NCBI RefSeq assembly: GCF_900099605.1
Contig: NZ_FNDK01000002.1
Coordinates: 124,001-188,000, forward strand
Reading direction: 5' to 3'
Length of the DNA stretch: 64,000 bases
From: Alteribacillus persepolensis
GTDB taxonomy: Bacteria > Bacillota > Bacilli > Bacillales > Marinococcaceae
This document shows, one piece after another, positions 8,899 through 17,505 of the stretch. The notes under the pieces were generated by a model that did no database searches, was not told the DNA's origin, and saw only the letters and a program-made list of their open reading frames with translations. The translations under genes were made by a program, and so were the position numbers. The number at the start of each line of letters is the position of its first letter. Within the stretch, counting starts at the first letter, position 1.

Positions 8899-9374
8899 TA
8901 TTTGTCGTATTAGGCACCCACGAACTTCCTTTTACCCGCTTGGTAAAAGAAATAGATGAACTGATACAGCGTGGTATTATTCAAGAAGAAGTAATGGTGC
9001 AAAGCGGCCATACGTCGTATGAGTCAGAGCGAATGACGCTTATTCCATTTCTAAGCTTTGAAGAAATGGATCAAACTTTTGCGGATGCGCGCATTGTGAT
9101 TGCTCATGGAGGTACTGGCTCGATTATAACCGGTGTGAAAAAAGAAAAACCTGTCATTGCTGTACCACGGCTTGCAAAGCATGGGGAGCATAACGATGAC
9201 CATCAGCTTGAAATTGTCGACCAATTCCATGCAGCTGGCCACATTATTGGAGTAGAGGGGCCAGAGCAGTTAGAAGATGCGCTGAAGCAGGCAGAAACAT
9301 TCCAACCCGTTCCATTTAAAAGCGGGAAAGAACAAATATTGCGGCTGCTGGAAGATTTTATTGACAACGTGTGA
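8895..9374 (+). CDS. Alg13/PssE-like catalytic subunit of split glycosyltransferase
   Basis: 159 residues from a TTG start (TTGA overlap with the upstream stop; GGGGGG lies about ten bases before). It matches the C-terminal half of GT28 enzymes: 'MIFVVLGTHELPFTRLVKEID' at the start, 'VIAHGGTGSIITGVKKEKP' near 75 and 'PRLAKHGEHNDDHQLE' near 100, which form the UDP-sugar site in Alg13, PssE and MurG. It lacks the acceptor-binding half, supplied by the preceding gene. The two-gene overlap suggests fixed subunit stoichiometry. Donor sugar unknown; glucuronate or hexosamine would fit with ugd downstream. Confidence 0.88.
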   Translation: MIFVVLGTHELPFTRLVKEIDELIQRGIIQEEVMVQSGHTSYESERMTLIPFLSFEEMDQTFADARIVIAHGGTGSIITGVKKEKPVIAVPRLAKHGEHNDDHQLEIVDQFHAAGHIIGVEGPEQLEDALKQAETFQPVPFKSGKEQILRLLEDFIDNV

Positions 9375-9416
9375 GACAGATTTGAAGTGACGGTCTCCGA
9401 AAGGAACGTGTTATAG

Positions 9417-10949
9417 ATGAAAGGCAAAAAACTACTGCAAATCATCGGTGCTGTTGCCGTCATTAATATGTTGTCACGCTTGATTGGTTTTTTTCGAGAA
9501 GTCGTGATTGGCTATCAATTTGGAACAAGTTATGCCGCTGACAGCGTCGTTACTGCCTATACACTGCCCAACTTTTTTTATGTTGTGATAGGAGGCGCGG
9601 TGACGACAGCTTTTATTTCTGTGTACACGAAAATTGATGATCCGCTTGGACAGCACCGCTACCTTGAGCGCATGTTTGGCTGGCTGTCTCTTGCGTTTCT
9701 TTTTTTTAGTGCGCTTCTTGTATTCTTTTCTGAACAAGTGATTGCTTTATTATTCTCTGGGATGGAACAAGCAGAATTTCAGCTGACGGCCGATTTGTTT
9801 CGTGTGATGGCCCCAGCTACGTTTTTCTTGATTCTCTCTATGTGGCTGACAGGCATATTAAATGTTAATAACCGTTTTTCGTGGGCAGCTGTTGCCACGC
9901 TCGTATTAAATGGCTCATTTTTAGGGATTGCGGTCGTTTTTTATCCGTGGCTTGGCGCATATGCTCATGCTTGGGGAGCACTTTTTAGTGCGTTTTTCAT
10001 GTGTATGTTTCTCGTATATTTTGTTCGAAAAGGAAAGTTCTTTTCATTTCGCCCGCGTTTAGAAAAAAGCAGGGAAACATGGCGGACACTAAAGATAGGC
10101 ATGCCGATTCTGCTTGGAGGTGCAACACTGCAGCTGTATTTTTTGCTGCACCGTATGTTCGCTTCTTGGTTAGAAGATGGTTATATTGCAGCATTAAATT
10201 ATACGTCCAAAGTCGTGCAAATGCCGCAAAGTGTCCTTATGATGGCAGTGACAACAGTCATTTATCCGCTTCTGTCACGAAAAGTAGCAGCCAAAGAAGA
10301 GAGCGGCATCCAATCGCTGTATGGCAAAGGACTTCGAATGATGGGGCTGGTTATTCTGCCTGCCACAGTGTTTGTCCTTTTTTATGCAGAAGATATTATC
10401 CGTATTATTTTTCAATACGGTAACTTTACAGAACAATCTACCGCTATGGCGGCGCCGTTATTGCAAATACTTGTTATTGGGATGTTTTTTCATTCGGCCA
10501 ATCTGTTTATTACGCGGTTTTTTTATGCTTATGAACGTTCGATCTTCCCTGTTGTGATAAGTCTGGTCTCTGTATTAGGTATTAATGTTGTGATTGCGTT
10601 TTTGCTCATTGAATCATATGGAGCTGCCGGGGTAGCCTGGGGAACATCGATTGCGTCGATATGCAACTTTATTCTTCTCTTAGCAGGTACACGTTTTGTG
10701 TTAAAATGGCAAGGGACAATGAAACATAAAGCAGGAAAAGAGATTGGCAAACTGTTGCTGCTTTTGCTTCTATTTGCCGCGGCATTGTTTGGCTTTAACT
10801 TTTTCATGACGGCTGGCGGCTCTTTTGTACGCCTTGTATCAGGTGGTTTTACAGCAGTTTTCGTATTGATTGTTTTGATGAAGTTACTGCGTTTTCAAGA
10901 GGTTGATGAGTGGATTCAAAAAGTGAAAAAGAAGGTTGTGAAGAAATGA
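9417..10949 (+). CDS. MurJ/MviN-family lipid-linked oligosaccharide flippase
   Basis: 510-residue polytopic membrane protein with about 14 hydrophobic segments and the MOP/MurJ pattern: 'VVGYQFGTSYAADSVVTAY' (observed as 'VIGYQFG...') near the start, 'LPNFFYVVIGGAVTTAF', and 'MAPATFFLILSMWLTGILN'. Family members flip lipid II or lipid-linked polymers to the outer face. Within this operon I infer export of the wall-polymer repeat unit, as TuaB or Wzx would do, rather than lipid II, but MurJ activity cannot be excluded. Ribosome site AAAGGAACG. Its stop overlaps the ugd ATG by four bases. Confidence 0.85.
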   Translation: MKGKKLLQIIGAVAVINMLSRLIGFFREVVIGYQFGTSYAADSVVTAYTLPNFFYVVIGGAVTTAFISVYTKIDDPLGQHRYLERMFGWLSLAFLFFSALLVFFSEQVIALLFSGMEQAEFQLTADLFRVMAPATFFLILSMWLTGILNVNNRFSWAAVATLVLNGSFLGIAVVFYPWLGAYAHAWGALFSAFFMCMFLVYFVRKGKFFSFRPRLEKSRETWRTLKIGMPILLGGATLQLYFLLHRMFASWLEDGYIAALNYTSKVVQMPQSVLMMAVTTVIYPLLSRKVAAKEESGIQSLYGKGLRMMGLVILPATVFVLFYAEDIIRIIFQYGNFTEQSTAMAAPLLQILVIGMFFHSANLFITRFFYAYERSIFPVVISLVSVLGINVVIAFLLIESYGAAGVAWGTSIASICNFILLLAGTRFVLKWQGTMKHKAGKEIGKLLLLLLLFAAALFGFNFFMTAGGSFVRLVSGGFTAVFVLIVLMKLLRFQEVDEWIQKVKKKVVKK

Positions 10950-12244
10950 AATTAGCCGTTATTGGAACTGGATATGTTGGGCTTGTATCAGGGACAAGTT
11001 TTGCAGAGCTTGGTAATACTGTCGTCTGTGTAGATAAGGTAGAGGAGAAGGTAGAACAATTAAATCGCAATGAAATTCCTATTTATGAGCCGGGTTTAGA
11101 AGAACTCGTGAAAAAAAATAAAGATGCAGGGCGGCTTTTTTTCACGACAAACATACAAGAAGCGGTAGAGCAGGCGGAAATTGTGATGATTGCAGTTGGA
11201 ACTCCGGAAACAGAAACGGGAGCGGCAAATTTAAACTATGTTTATGCTGTTGCCGAAGAAATCGGGCAGTCACTAACGAATTCCTTTACGGTGATTGTAA
11301 ACAAATCAACTGTACCGGTTGGAACCGCAGAAGCGGTAAATGAGATAATTCGCAAGACTTATCCACAAGCGGAGATTGATGTGTGTTCGGTACCTGAGTT
11401 TTTGCGTGAAGGTTCAGCCGTTCATGACACGTTTCATCCAGATCGGGTCGTGATTGGCACATCGTCGGAAAAAGCAGCAGATATGTTAACGGAGCTGCAC
11501 CGTCCGCTGACAGACCAGATTGTCGTTACCGATCCGCGCAGCTCAGAAATGATAAAATATGCGTCCAATGCTTTTTTAGCAACCAAAATATCGTTTATTA
11601 ATGAAATCGCCAATATTTGCGATTTATATGATGCGGATGTTCATGCAGTCGCTCAAGGCATGGGACTTGACCACCGTATTGGGCCGAAGTTTTTACATGC
11701 CGGTATTGGTTATGGCGGTTCTTGTTTTCCAAAAGACGTGAAAGCATTGAAATTTTTAGCAGAAGACAAAGGGTATCAGCCGAATATTTTACAAGCGGTA
11801 AATGATGTTAATAACATTCAAAGCCATAAGGTTGTCGAACACCTTGACCGCATTTTTGACGGAGACATCCAAGGCCGCACCATCGCCGTATTAGGCTTGG
11901 CATTTAAGCCAAATACAGATGACATGAGAGAGGCTCCTTCAATTAAAATCATTGAAGAGCTAAATCAGCGGGGAGGGCACATTCGTGCATTTGACCCGGC
12001 GGCAGTGGAAAATGCCAAACAAATGTTAGATGTGGATATAACGTATACTGATCAAGCACTTGCTGCCATTGATGGAGCAGATGCGGCGTTATTGGTGACA
12101 GAGTGGAAAGAGTGTGTTTCAATTACGCCGGAACAGTTTAAACAAGCATTAAAACAACCAGTAGTGATTGATGGGCGCAATGCGCTTGATAAAGAAAGCC
12201 TGAAGCAGGCAGGTATTATTTATCATGGCATAGGCCGCAAGTAA
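10946..12244 (+). CDS. ugd: UDP-glucose 6-dehydrogenase
   Basis: Oxidises UDP-glucose to UDP-glucuronate with two NAD+. The start ATG at 10946 overlaps the flippase stop (ATGA); 432 residues. The N-terminal Rossmann domain has 'MKLAVIGTGYVGLVSG', the middle has 'VVNKSTVPVGT' and 'SVPEFLREGSAVHDTFHPDR', and the catalytic Cys lies in 'GYGGSCFPKD' near residue 260. The C-terminal UDP-binding domain has 'LGLAFKPNTDDMREAPS'. It makes the uronic acid donor, so the polymer from this operon is probably acidic, like teichuronic acid (TuaD is the B. subtilis counterpart). Full length for the family. Confidence 0.95.
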   Translation: MKLAVIGTGYVGLVSGTSFAELGNTVVCVDKVEEKVEQLNRNEIPIYEPGLEELVKKNKDAGRLFFTTNIQEAVEQAEIVMIAVGTPETETGAANLNYVYAVAEEIGQSLTNSFTVIVNKSTVPVGTAEAVNEIIRKTYPQAEIDVCSVPEFLREGSAVHDTFHPDRVVIGTSSEKAADMLTELHRPLTDQIVVTDPRSSEMIKYASNAFLATKISFINEIANICDLYDADVHAVAQGMGLDHRIGPKFLHAGIGYGGSCFPKDVKALKFLAEDKGYQPNILQAVNDVNNIQSHKVVEHLDRIFDGDIQGRTIAVLGLAFKPNTDDMREAPSIKIIEELNQRGGHIRAFDPAAVENAKQMLDVDITYTDQALAAIDGADAALLVTEWKECVSITPEQFKQALKQPVVIDGRNALDKESLKQAGIIYHGIGRK

Positions 12245-12273
12245 ACAGGTTCATAAAGAAAGGGGACGGGGAG

Positions 12274-13047
12274 ATGCGTCATCGATTGAAAGGCGTGCTG
12301 TTTGGAGGAGTGCTGCTTGCAGCCGCGGTTTTAACAGGAGGGTGCAGTGACGGTGAAGCTGGTGCGGATTCGTCACAAGAAGCAGCGAGCGCAGAGTGGA
12401 CGGAAGAACAAATTGCCAGCACCGAAGATAAAGTGACAGATGCAGACGAACGATTAGATGAATTAGAGCAAAAGATTCAATCGCTTCAAGGAGAACCGTT
12501 GTTTCCCGAGGAACCGGTATTTCCAGACGTAAGTGCTGATTACCATGCTTTTGACGAAATCCAATACTTATCCGCAGAAGATGTTATTAGTGGGTTTAGT
12601 GATGGTTATTTCCGACCATCCCAAGAAATTACGCGTTCACAAACAGCAAAAATGCTCACTGCCGCGCTTGATTTAAGCGCACCGGATGATTATGAACTGC
12701 AAGTGACTGATGTGAGTGCAGAAAATCATGCCTATGACGAATTAGCAGCTATGGAATACCACGGTATTATGACAGGAAACAATGGACGGATGATGCCATC
12801 GGAAGGTTTAAAACGTTCGCAGATGGCGATTGTTTTAGTAAAAGCATTTGACATAGCAGAAGCGGACACAATCCACACCTTTACCGACATCGATGAAGAC
12901 TACCCGAACTTTGAAGAAATTAATAGGATTGCTGATCATAACATTACGACCGAAGCCGGCGAAGCATTCCGGCCAAACGAAACAACGTCTCGTGCACAAT
13001 TTTCTTTATTTATGGCCAGAGTGCTGGACGACTATTTCAAAAACTAG
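12274..13047 (+). CDS. SLH-domain lipoprotein with coiled-coil linker
   Basis: 257 residues. The N-terminus has a lipoprotein signal with lipobox 'LTGGC' (Cys near 24). It is followed by an acidic coiled-coil segment (about 43-72, heptads around 'DADERLDELEQKIQSLQ') and three SLH repeats (about 83-255; 'YHAFDEIQYLSAEDVI', 'AYDELAAMEYHGIM', 'NFEEINRIADHNI'). A protein tied to the membrane by lipid and to wall polymer by SLH could bridge membrane and wall. It ends the polymer operon, 29 bases after ugd, with GGGGACGGGGAG as ribosome site. No enzyme domain is visible. Confidence 0.85.
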   Translation: MRHRLKGVLFGGVLLAAAVLTGGCSDGEAGADSSQEAASAEWTEEQIASTEDKVTDADERLDELEQKIQSLQGEPLFPEEPVFPDVSADYHAFDEIQYLSAEDVISGFSDGYFRPSQEITRSQTAKMLTAALDLSAPDDYELQVTDVSAENHAYDELAAMEYHGIMTGNNGRMMPSEGLKRSQMAIVLVKAFDIAEADTIHTFTDIDEDYPNFEEINRIADHNITTEAGEAFRPNETTSRAQFSLFMARVLDDYFKN

Positions 13048-13076
13048 ATAAAGGGTTGTCTCAAAATCCCTGAAAT

Positions 13077-13437
13077 AAAACGAGGCTGGGACACAAGTAT
13101 AGGAACTATATAATAATCCGAACGATTTGTTAAAAATCAGTTCGGATTATTTGTTTATCACAGGAATTTCTATCGCTGCTCCGTCAACATACGTCGCGTT
13201 CCACGGGCACGGCCTCAGCTGACGTGGTAAAGAACAGGCCTTTACCAAGTGGACCTTCGGCTTCGTACTTCGACGCACAGGACGTGCTGGTGTCGGCGCT
13301 GGCCACACGATGTGGCTGGTCTTAGCCGACGTCCCGCAGGGGTCTCCGTATGTTGACGATTTTGCTTAAAATATGCTTTCATATCTTATTGTTCGGCTTT
13401 TGAGTAACCTGCTTTAGATTTGTCCCAGTCTCGTTTT
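13077..13437 (+). repeat. Structured ~360-bp dispersed element, copy 1
   Basis: The ends are imperfect terminal inverted repeats: AAAACGAGGCTGGGACA on the left, and on the right the complement of AAAACGAGACTGGGACA. Inside are a 12-bp hairpin (AATAATCCGAAC/GTTCGGATTATT, 13112-13151), a pair GTCAACATACG/CGTATGTTGAC near 13168 and 13356, and hairpins GGTAAAG/CTTTACC and GCCACA/TGTGGC. A diverged inverted copy lies at 44681-45030. No open frame of note and no transposase. It resembles a MITE or a structured non-coding RNA element. GAGGCTGGGACA ends are, from memory, common intergenic motifs in Bacillota. Confidence 0.85.
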
Positions 13438-13909
13438 CATGCTCCGATGATGTTAGGATCTGCAATATTAGCTTTCATATCAATATGGGTGTGAGTATTA
13501 CGGTATCCTTTTTGCCTGCTATCTAGTTGAGGCAGTCAAGTGAGAGTCTGTGGGAAAAGTAACGGCTGAAAAGTCATCGAAACGGTTTTTTCAATTCGCT
13601 TACAGCCCTGCCTGCGCAAGCAGGCGTAAAAAGCCATTGGTTCAGAAAGAGGAGGTTATAAAGGGCCGTTCCAAAGGTCAATATTCACAACTTTTCGGAC
13701 AACCTCTTTGTTGCTTTAAGCAGGAAAATACAGAACGCAGCATAAGCTGAATCATTGTCGTTATTAACATGTGGAGGAACAGAGCAGTAACTTGCACCTA
13801 AAGGCTTGACGCTAACTGAGTTTTCTTTGTGCTTCGTCATCCACATGTGTATAACACATGAGAAGGTACAGGAGTTGTGGAAAGGAATGGCGGCAGCTTT
13901 TTGTTAACG
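13438..13909. other. Gene-free spacer between element copy 1 and spoIID-like gene
   Basis: I see no supported gene. It holds one clear small hairpin (TGCCTGC-GCAA-GCAGGC, about 13606-13626). AGGAGG followed by scattered short frames occurs near 13650, but no credible coding continuation follows. The stretch ends in ATGTG-rich repeats (CATGTGTATAACACATG near 13843-13860, a palindrome-like motif). Confidence 0.4.
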
Positions 13910-13948
13910 TAAAACCTGTCCACACAAGAATGTGAACAGGTTTTACGA
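13910..13948 (-). terminator. Hairpin terminator at 3' end of SpoIID-like gene
   Basis: GTAAAACCTGT-C-CAC and GTG-A-ACAGGTTTTAC form a long stem with a 7-base loop, six bases beyond the leftward gene's stop. The AAAACC/GGTTTT base lets the stem itself supply the U-tract, so it can act in both directions. Confidence 0.75.
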
Positions 13949-13953
13949 TGAAA

Positions 13954-15384
13954 CTATCTGTGGACGATGTCAATATCAGTGTAGTAATGATGCAAAATAT
14001 CTCGAAAATGATGCCCGTCCTTTGCCATTTTATAAGCACCCCACTGGCTCATGCCCAGACCATGGCCAAAGCCTTGGCCGTCAATTTGATAGGAGGACGG
14101 CTTCGTTCCTACATAAGAAACACCATTTGACATACGAACAGCAAGGTTTTCATACGTAATGACTTCATTTTCTCCATCAGCTTGTTTCATTTTCATCCCA
14201 AGCGCACTGTCATAGGAGGAAGCCGACCCATCTGCTGTTTTAACGGTAATGCTGTTTGGCTGTTCTTTTTTTATATCAAACATCGTACTTTTTAGTGTTG
14301 TACCGAGTGACCAACGCAAAGAATCTGGCGAAGATGCTTCTGGAAGAGTGATGCTCTTTTCTTCACCAGTCTCTGTATGAATGGCTTCTGCTTTCATGGT
14401 TTGTACGCGGCCGGCATTGCTTTTTTCAGTGATTGTTAAGTTAGTCAGCTCCCACTCATCTTCTGGAAAAACAGCGTCATCTGCATGTTCTTGCGTGAGC
14501 TGGACCGTCCAGCTGGTATTGGTGTTCGCGCTGTGGGTATCATAAGGGTCCTCAACAGCGCGTATATAAGGGACACGGCTGCTCCAGACGTTTTCACTGT
14601 TGTCTGTATAGCCTCCAGAGCTTGCATGGAAGTAGGCATAGATCAGTGATCCATTGTGCTCGATATATGTCCCTTCGGTAGCCTTAATTGCTTCATTACT
14701 GCGGCTTGCTTCCCCTGACTTACCGTGATAAACCTGATGAGTGACAGTGTCATACAAGAATTCGTTTGCCTGCATATTAACTTTTGCATAGTTGCGTGCA
14801 GCAACAGATTGTGCTTTTAGTGCTTCCATAGGCCAAGACGCAGCCATTTCATGCGGCACGACGCCTTTTAAGTAATCTTCAATTTCTAAGATGTTATACA
14901 GCTGCACGCGGTTTCGAGTTTGTTCTTCATCTTCCTTATTACGGCGCTGTTCTTCAGCTGCTCCATCGGGATTCCGTTTTTCTTCTGGTTCCATTTTGAA
15001 CGACCCGCGATAGCTTGTCTGTTGAAAAGAACTACCAGCTCGTTTCACTGAAGAAATCGTCACGTAATTGTTGGAAGAGGGACTATTTTCCTGGAGTACA
15101 TAGCCTTCTGTTGACGTTTCAAGAACATCATCACTAACTTCTACAGATACTGTGTCTGTACCGTGGCGGAATGTTACATCACGGTCCACATCCAGTGTTT
15201 CACCGGTTTTTAAATCTATTAGTTCATAGGATCCATGGATATCAGCGGTGAATGTTTGCGAAGGGATTAATTTGATGGTCATTGGTTCGTTGTACAAATC
15301 TTCTGGTTCTTCTGCTGCTGCACTCTGGTTAGCACAGATAAACAACGGAACCGCTAAAAGTACTCCCATCATTTTTTTATACAT
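13954..15384 (-). CDS. SpoIID/LytB-domain secreted protein
   Basis: Three consecutive ATG codons lie at the start (15390, 15387, 15384); the spacing from AAAGGA favours the last, giving 476 residues. It has a signal peptide (about 1-25, ending 'SAAA'), a 140-residue variable region, then a SpoIID domain with 'EIEDYLKGVVPHEMAASWPMEALKAQSVAARNYA', 'YHASSGGYTDNSENVW' (near 250) and 'GQGFGHGLGMSQWGAYKMA' (near 440). In B. subtilis, SpoIID is a lytic transglycosylase acting on stem-peptide-free glycan during engulfment, and LytB is an amidase enhancer. This wall-cluster copy lacks spoIIQ/spoIIA neighbours, so a LytB-like vegetative role is more likely. Codon window quoted above is split by position only. 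Confidence 0.85.
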   Translation of the reverse strand: MYKKMMGVLLAVPLFICANQSAAAEEPEDLYNEPMTIKLIPSQTFTADIHGSYELIDLKTGETLDVDRDVTFRHGTDTVSVEVSDDVLETSTEGYVLQENSPSSNNYVTISSVKRAGSSFQQTSYRGSFKMEPEEKRNPDGAAEEQRRNKEDEEQTRNRVQLYNILEIEDYLKGVVPHEMAASWPMEALKAQSVAARNYAKVNMQANEFLYDTVTHQVYHGKSGEASRSNEAIKATEGTYIEHNGSLIYAYFHASSGGYTDNSENVWSSRVPYIRAVEDPYDTHSANTNTSWTVQLTQEHADDAVFPEDEWELTNLTITEKSNAGRVQTMKAEAIHTETGEEKSITLPEASSPDSLRWSLGTTLKSTMFDIKKEQPNSITVKTADGSASSYDSALGMKMKQADGENEVITYENLAVRMSNGVSYVGTKPSSYQIDGQGFGHGLGMSQWGAYKMAKDGHHFRDILHHYYTDIDIVHR

Positions 15385-15412
15385 CATCATTATCCTTTCT
15401 TCTATGTAAACA

Positions 15413-15622
15413 TTATTCTTCTTGTAAACGTTCTACTTCGTCTTCTAATGTGTCAATTCTCTCTTCCAAATTATCGATACGCTCTTCTAATGGCTCTATT
15501 TGAGAAATCACCCATTCAACGCTTGCTAATACTGGTTCGGATTGGGCAATAGCCGGCGTTTTAACTGCGATACCAAGTGCAAGGACGGTACTAAGCACTC
15601 CTAATGCAAAAGACTTTTTCAA
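15413..15622 (-). CDS. Small secreted coiled-coil protein (hypothetical)
   Basis: 69 residues, directly upstream of the SpoIID-like gene and probably cotranscribed (28-base gap). It has a Lys-rich start, a hydrophobic core and an 'AIAQ' cleavage site (about 26). The mature 43 residues are almost one coiled coil: three seven-residue repeats of the type LEERIDN/LEERIDT/LEDEVER. An AGGGGGT-type ribosome site precedes the ATG (complement of ACCCCC, about 15633). No family recognised. The heptads resemble the coiled-coil linker of the SLH lipoprotein at 12274, so it might oligomerise with itself or with that linker; this is inference. Confidence 0.75.
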   Translation of the reverse strand: MKKSFALGVLSTVLALGIAVKTPAIAQSEPVLASVEWVISQIEPLEERIDNLEERIDTLEDEVERLQEE

Positions 15623-16050
15623 GACAAACGACCCCCTTTTGACAACATTTGTGCATGTTGTGTGAAAATTTGTTGAATTTTTGTGTTTTTTGTTTTGGAA
15701 TAAAAGGGAAACGACTAGATTAGTAGAATAATATTTCTAGTAAATTATACCACCTCTTTTCATAAGGTAAAAGGTGTGAGAAGGGCGGGAGGGAAAAATA
15801 ATAGAAAAAGAAGAGAAACGTGCAACTTTTATCATTTTTATGCCGTCTCATAAAGTGGTGGAGGATTTATAAAAAATATGTGTAAATTTGTGTGAACATC
15901 TCCCCGTGAATACGTTTTATGATATAATTCGATGGTGGATTCAACCAATTAGCAGAAACGCTAGATTTATAGGGAAATGACGCAAAAAAAAAATAAAAAA
16001 ACGATTATAAATGATTGCAGTTTTGGCAACGGTAATGAAGGAGGGTCAAA
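15623..16050. promoter_or_regulatory. Divergent promoter region, coiled-coil gene / tagO
   Basis: This 428-base AT-rich spacer separates two divergent transcripts. A rightward TATAAT at about 15922-15927 sits about 120 bases before tagO, but has no good -35. Several TTGTG/CACAA half-sites lie around 15640-15670 and 15880-15900, unassigned. AAGGAGGG (16038-16045) is the tagO ribosome site. Confidence 0.45.
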
Positions 16051-17109
16051 ATGACGACCGCATTGGCATTAATCACATGTTTTATTATTGCACTAGTATT
16101 GACACCACTTGTGAAAAAAATGGCATTTAAAATAGGAGCAACTGATCAACCTAACCATCGGAAGGTTCACCAAGGAGCGATGGCCCGAATAGGTGGATTG
16201 TCTATTTACGTGGCGTTTTTGGCCGGACTCCTCATTTTACAGCCGGAAAATGACTACTTGCCCTATATTTTGACAGCAGGTACGATTATTATTATAACCG
16301 GGTTTTTAGATGATTTAACGGAGTTATCCGCCAAATGGAAGCTGCTTGGCCAAGTTGTTGCGGCCGTCATTGTCGTCATTGGTGGTGTACAAATTGAGTT
16401 CATCAACTTACCGTTTGATGGCCGGCTGGAATTAGGATGGTTCAGCATTCCCATTACACTTTTATGGATTATTGGTATTACGAATGCGATTAATTTAATT
16501 GACGGCTTGGATGGCCTTGCTGCAGGTGTGTCATCAATTGTCCTGGCTACGATTTCCGTGTTGGCTATTATCCAAAACGATATTTTTATTGTTGCGCTTG
16601 GTATTGCATTATTAGGTGGAACGTTAGGGTTTTTGGTGCATAATTTTAATCCAGCAAAAATCTTCATGGGAGACACTGGAGCGCTGTTTTTAGGCTTTAT
16701 GATTGGTGTTATTTCCTTGTTAGGATTTAAAAATGTAACCATATTCTCTCTCGTCGTGCCAGTCATTATTCTTGCGGTACCGATATCTGACACATTTTTT
16801 GCTATTATTCGCCGTGTAGTGAACAAACAGCCATTATCGGCGCCGGATAAATCACATTTGCACCATTGCTTGTTGCGACTCGGCTATTCTCACCGCCAGA
16901 CAGTGCTGATTATTTATGCACTAAGTGCGTTTTTTGGATTGTCTGCCGTGATCTTTACAATTTCGACATTATGGGTGTCCTTAGTCATTATGATGGTACT
17001 TCTGATCGGAATCGAACTAATGGCAGAACGAATTGGGCTGGTCAGCCACAGTTACCGTCCGATGTTAAAACTTGTAAATAAATTTTCTAACACACCAAAA
17101 CGGCCATAG
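16051..17109 (+). CDS. tagO: Undecaprenyl-phosphate GlcNAc-1-phosphate transferase (TagO/WecA type)
   Basis: Membrane enzyme that transfers GlcNAc-1-phosphate to undecaprenyl phosphate, the first lipid step for wall teichoic or teichuronic-type polymers. 352 residues, about 10-11 membrane segments. Diagnostic cytoplasmic motifs are present: 'DQPNHRKVHQG', 'FLDDLTELSAKWKL', 'NAINLIDGLDGLAAG', 'IFMGDTGALFLGF' and 'KSHLHHCLLRLG'. The Asp pairs and His-rich loop bind Mg2+ and substrate. It stands alone between the SpoIID-like and LCP genes, as in the B. subtilis tagO neighbourhood. It probably initiates the polymer built by the 4.7-12.2 kb operon. Confidence 0.94.
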   Translation: MTTALALITCFIIALVLTPLVKKMAFKIGATDQPNHRKVHQGAMARIGGLSIYVAFLAGLLILQPENDYLPYILTAGTIIIITGFLDDLTELSAKWKLLGQVVAAVIVVIGGVQIEFINLPFDGRLELGWFSIPITLLWIIGITNAINLIDGLDGLAAGVSSIVLATISVLAIIQNDIFIVALGIALLGGTLGFLVHNFNPAKIFMGDTGALFLGFMIGVISLLGFKNVTIFSLVVPVIILAVPISDTFFAIIRRVVNKQPLSAPDKSHLHHCLLRLGYSHRQTVLIIYALSAFFGLSAVIFTISTLWVSLVIMMVLLIGIELMAERIGLVSHSYRPMLKLVNKFSNTPKRP

Positions 17110-17111
17110 TG

Positions 17112-17152
17112 AAAAGCCAGCTTCTCATGGGAGAGGCTGGCTTTTTTATACT
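17112..17152 (+). terminator. Terminator of tagO
   Basis: AAAAGCCAGCTTCTC / GGAGAGGCTGGCTTTTTT, a strong stem with a 3-base loop and T-run three bases after the stop. Confidence 0.95.
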
Positions 17153-17159
17153 GATAAGG

Positions 17160-17400
17160 ATTAGCATGGATGAATGACTGACATCATCAACACGTTGAAG
17201 AAAGCCGCGAGGTAATTTGCAGTTTCCCAGCAGGATGGAAGTCTGTTCGATGTTTCACAAAAAAGTATGCTCCTATAGGGTGTATCGGCTTAGAGCATAA
17301 CATGTGCGTTTTTAGCAGAAATTCCTTCCCCCTCGGCCAAACTGCCTTCTTTCAGGGAGTAGCTACATTTTCTTGAAGGGGAATCATTTTGAGACAAAGA
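17160..17400. repeat. Degenerate intergenic repeat, family member a
   Basis: No gene. Positions about 17314-17361 align by eye with 53231-53274: AGCAGAA, a TTCCCC block, then CCTTCTTTCAGGGAG versus CCTTCTTCAGGAG. Part of the same motif (CCAAACT.CCTTCTTTCAGGG) occurs at about 34034-34056. This looks like a decayed dispersed repeat. Confidence 0.55.
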
Positions 17401-17464
17401 GGGAAGCTGTTTAGCAATAGTGCATGCTCGCTGGTGAGGAGGCAAGTGAGAAAAAAATGGAACA

Positions 17465-17502
17465 GAAAAAACAGCCAGCTCCTGTGTGAGGAACTGGCTG
17501 TT
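17465..17502 (-). terminator. Terminator of LCP gene
   Basis: On the leftward strand, ACAGCCAGTTCCT / AGGAGCTGGCTGT with a 5-base loop is followed by a TTTTTTCTG tract, immediately after the LCP stop codon. Confidence 0.93.
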
Positions 17503-17505
17503 GTC

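Noticed and set aside
13954-15384. Naming the SpoIID-domain gene spoIID
   Set aside because: The genomic context is wall-polymer, not the spoIID-spoIIID region, and the N-terminal 140 residues are not typical of SpoIID.
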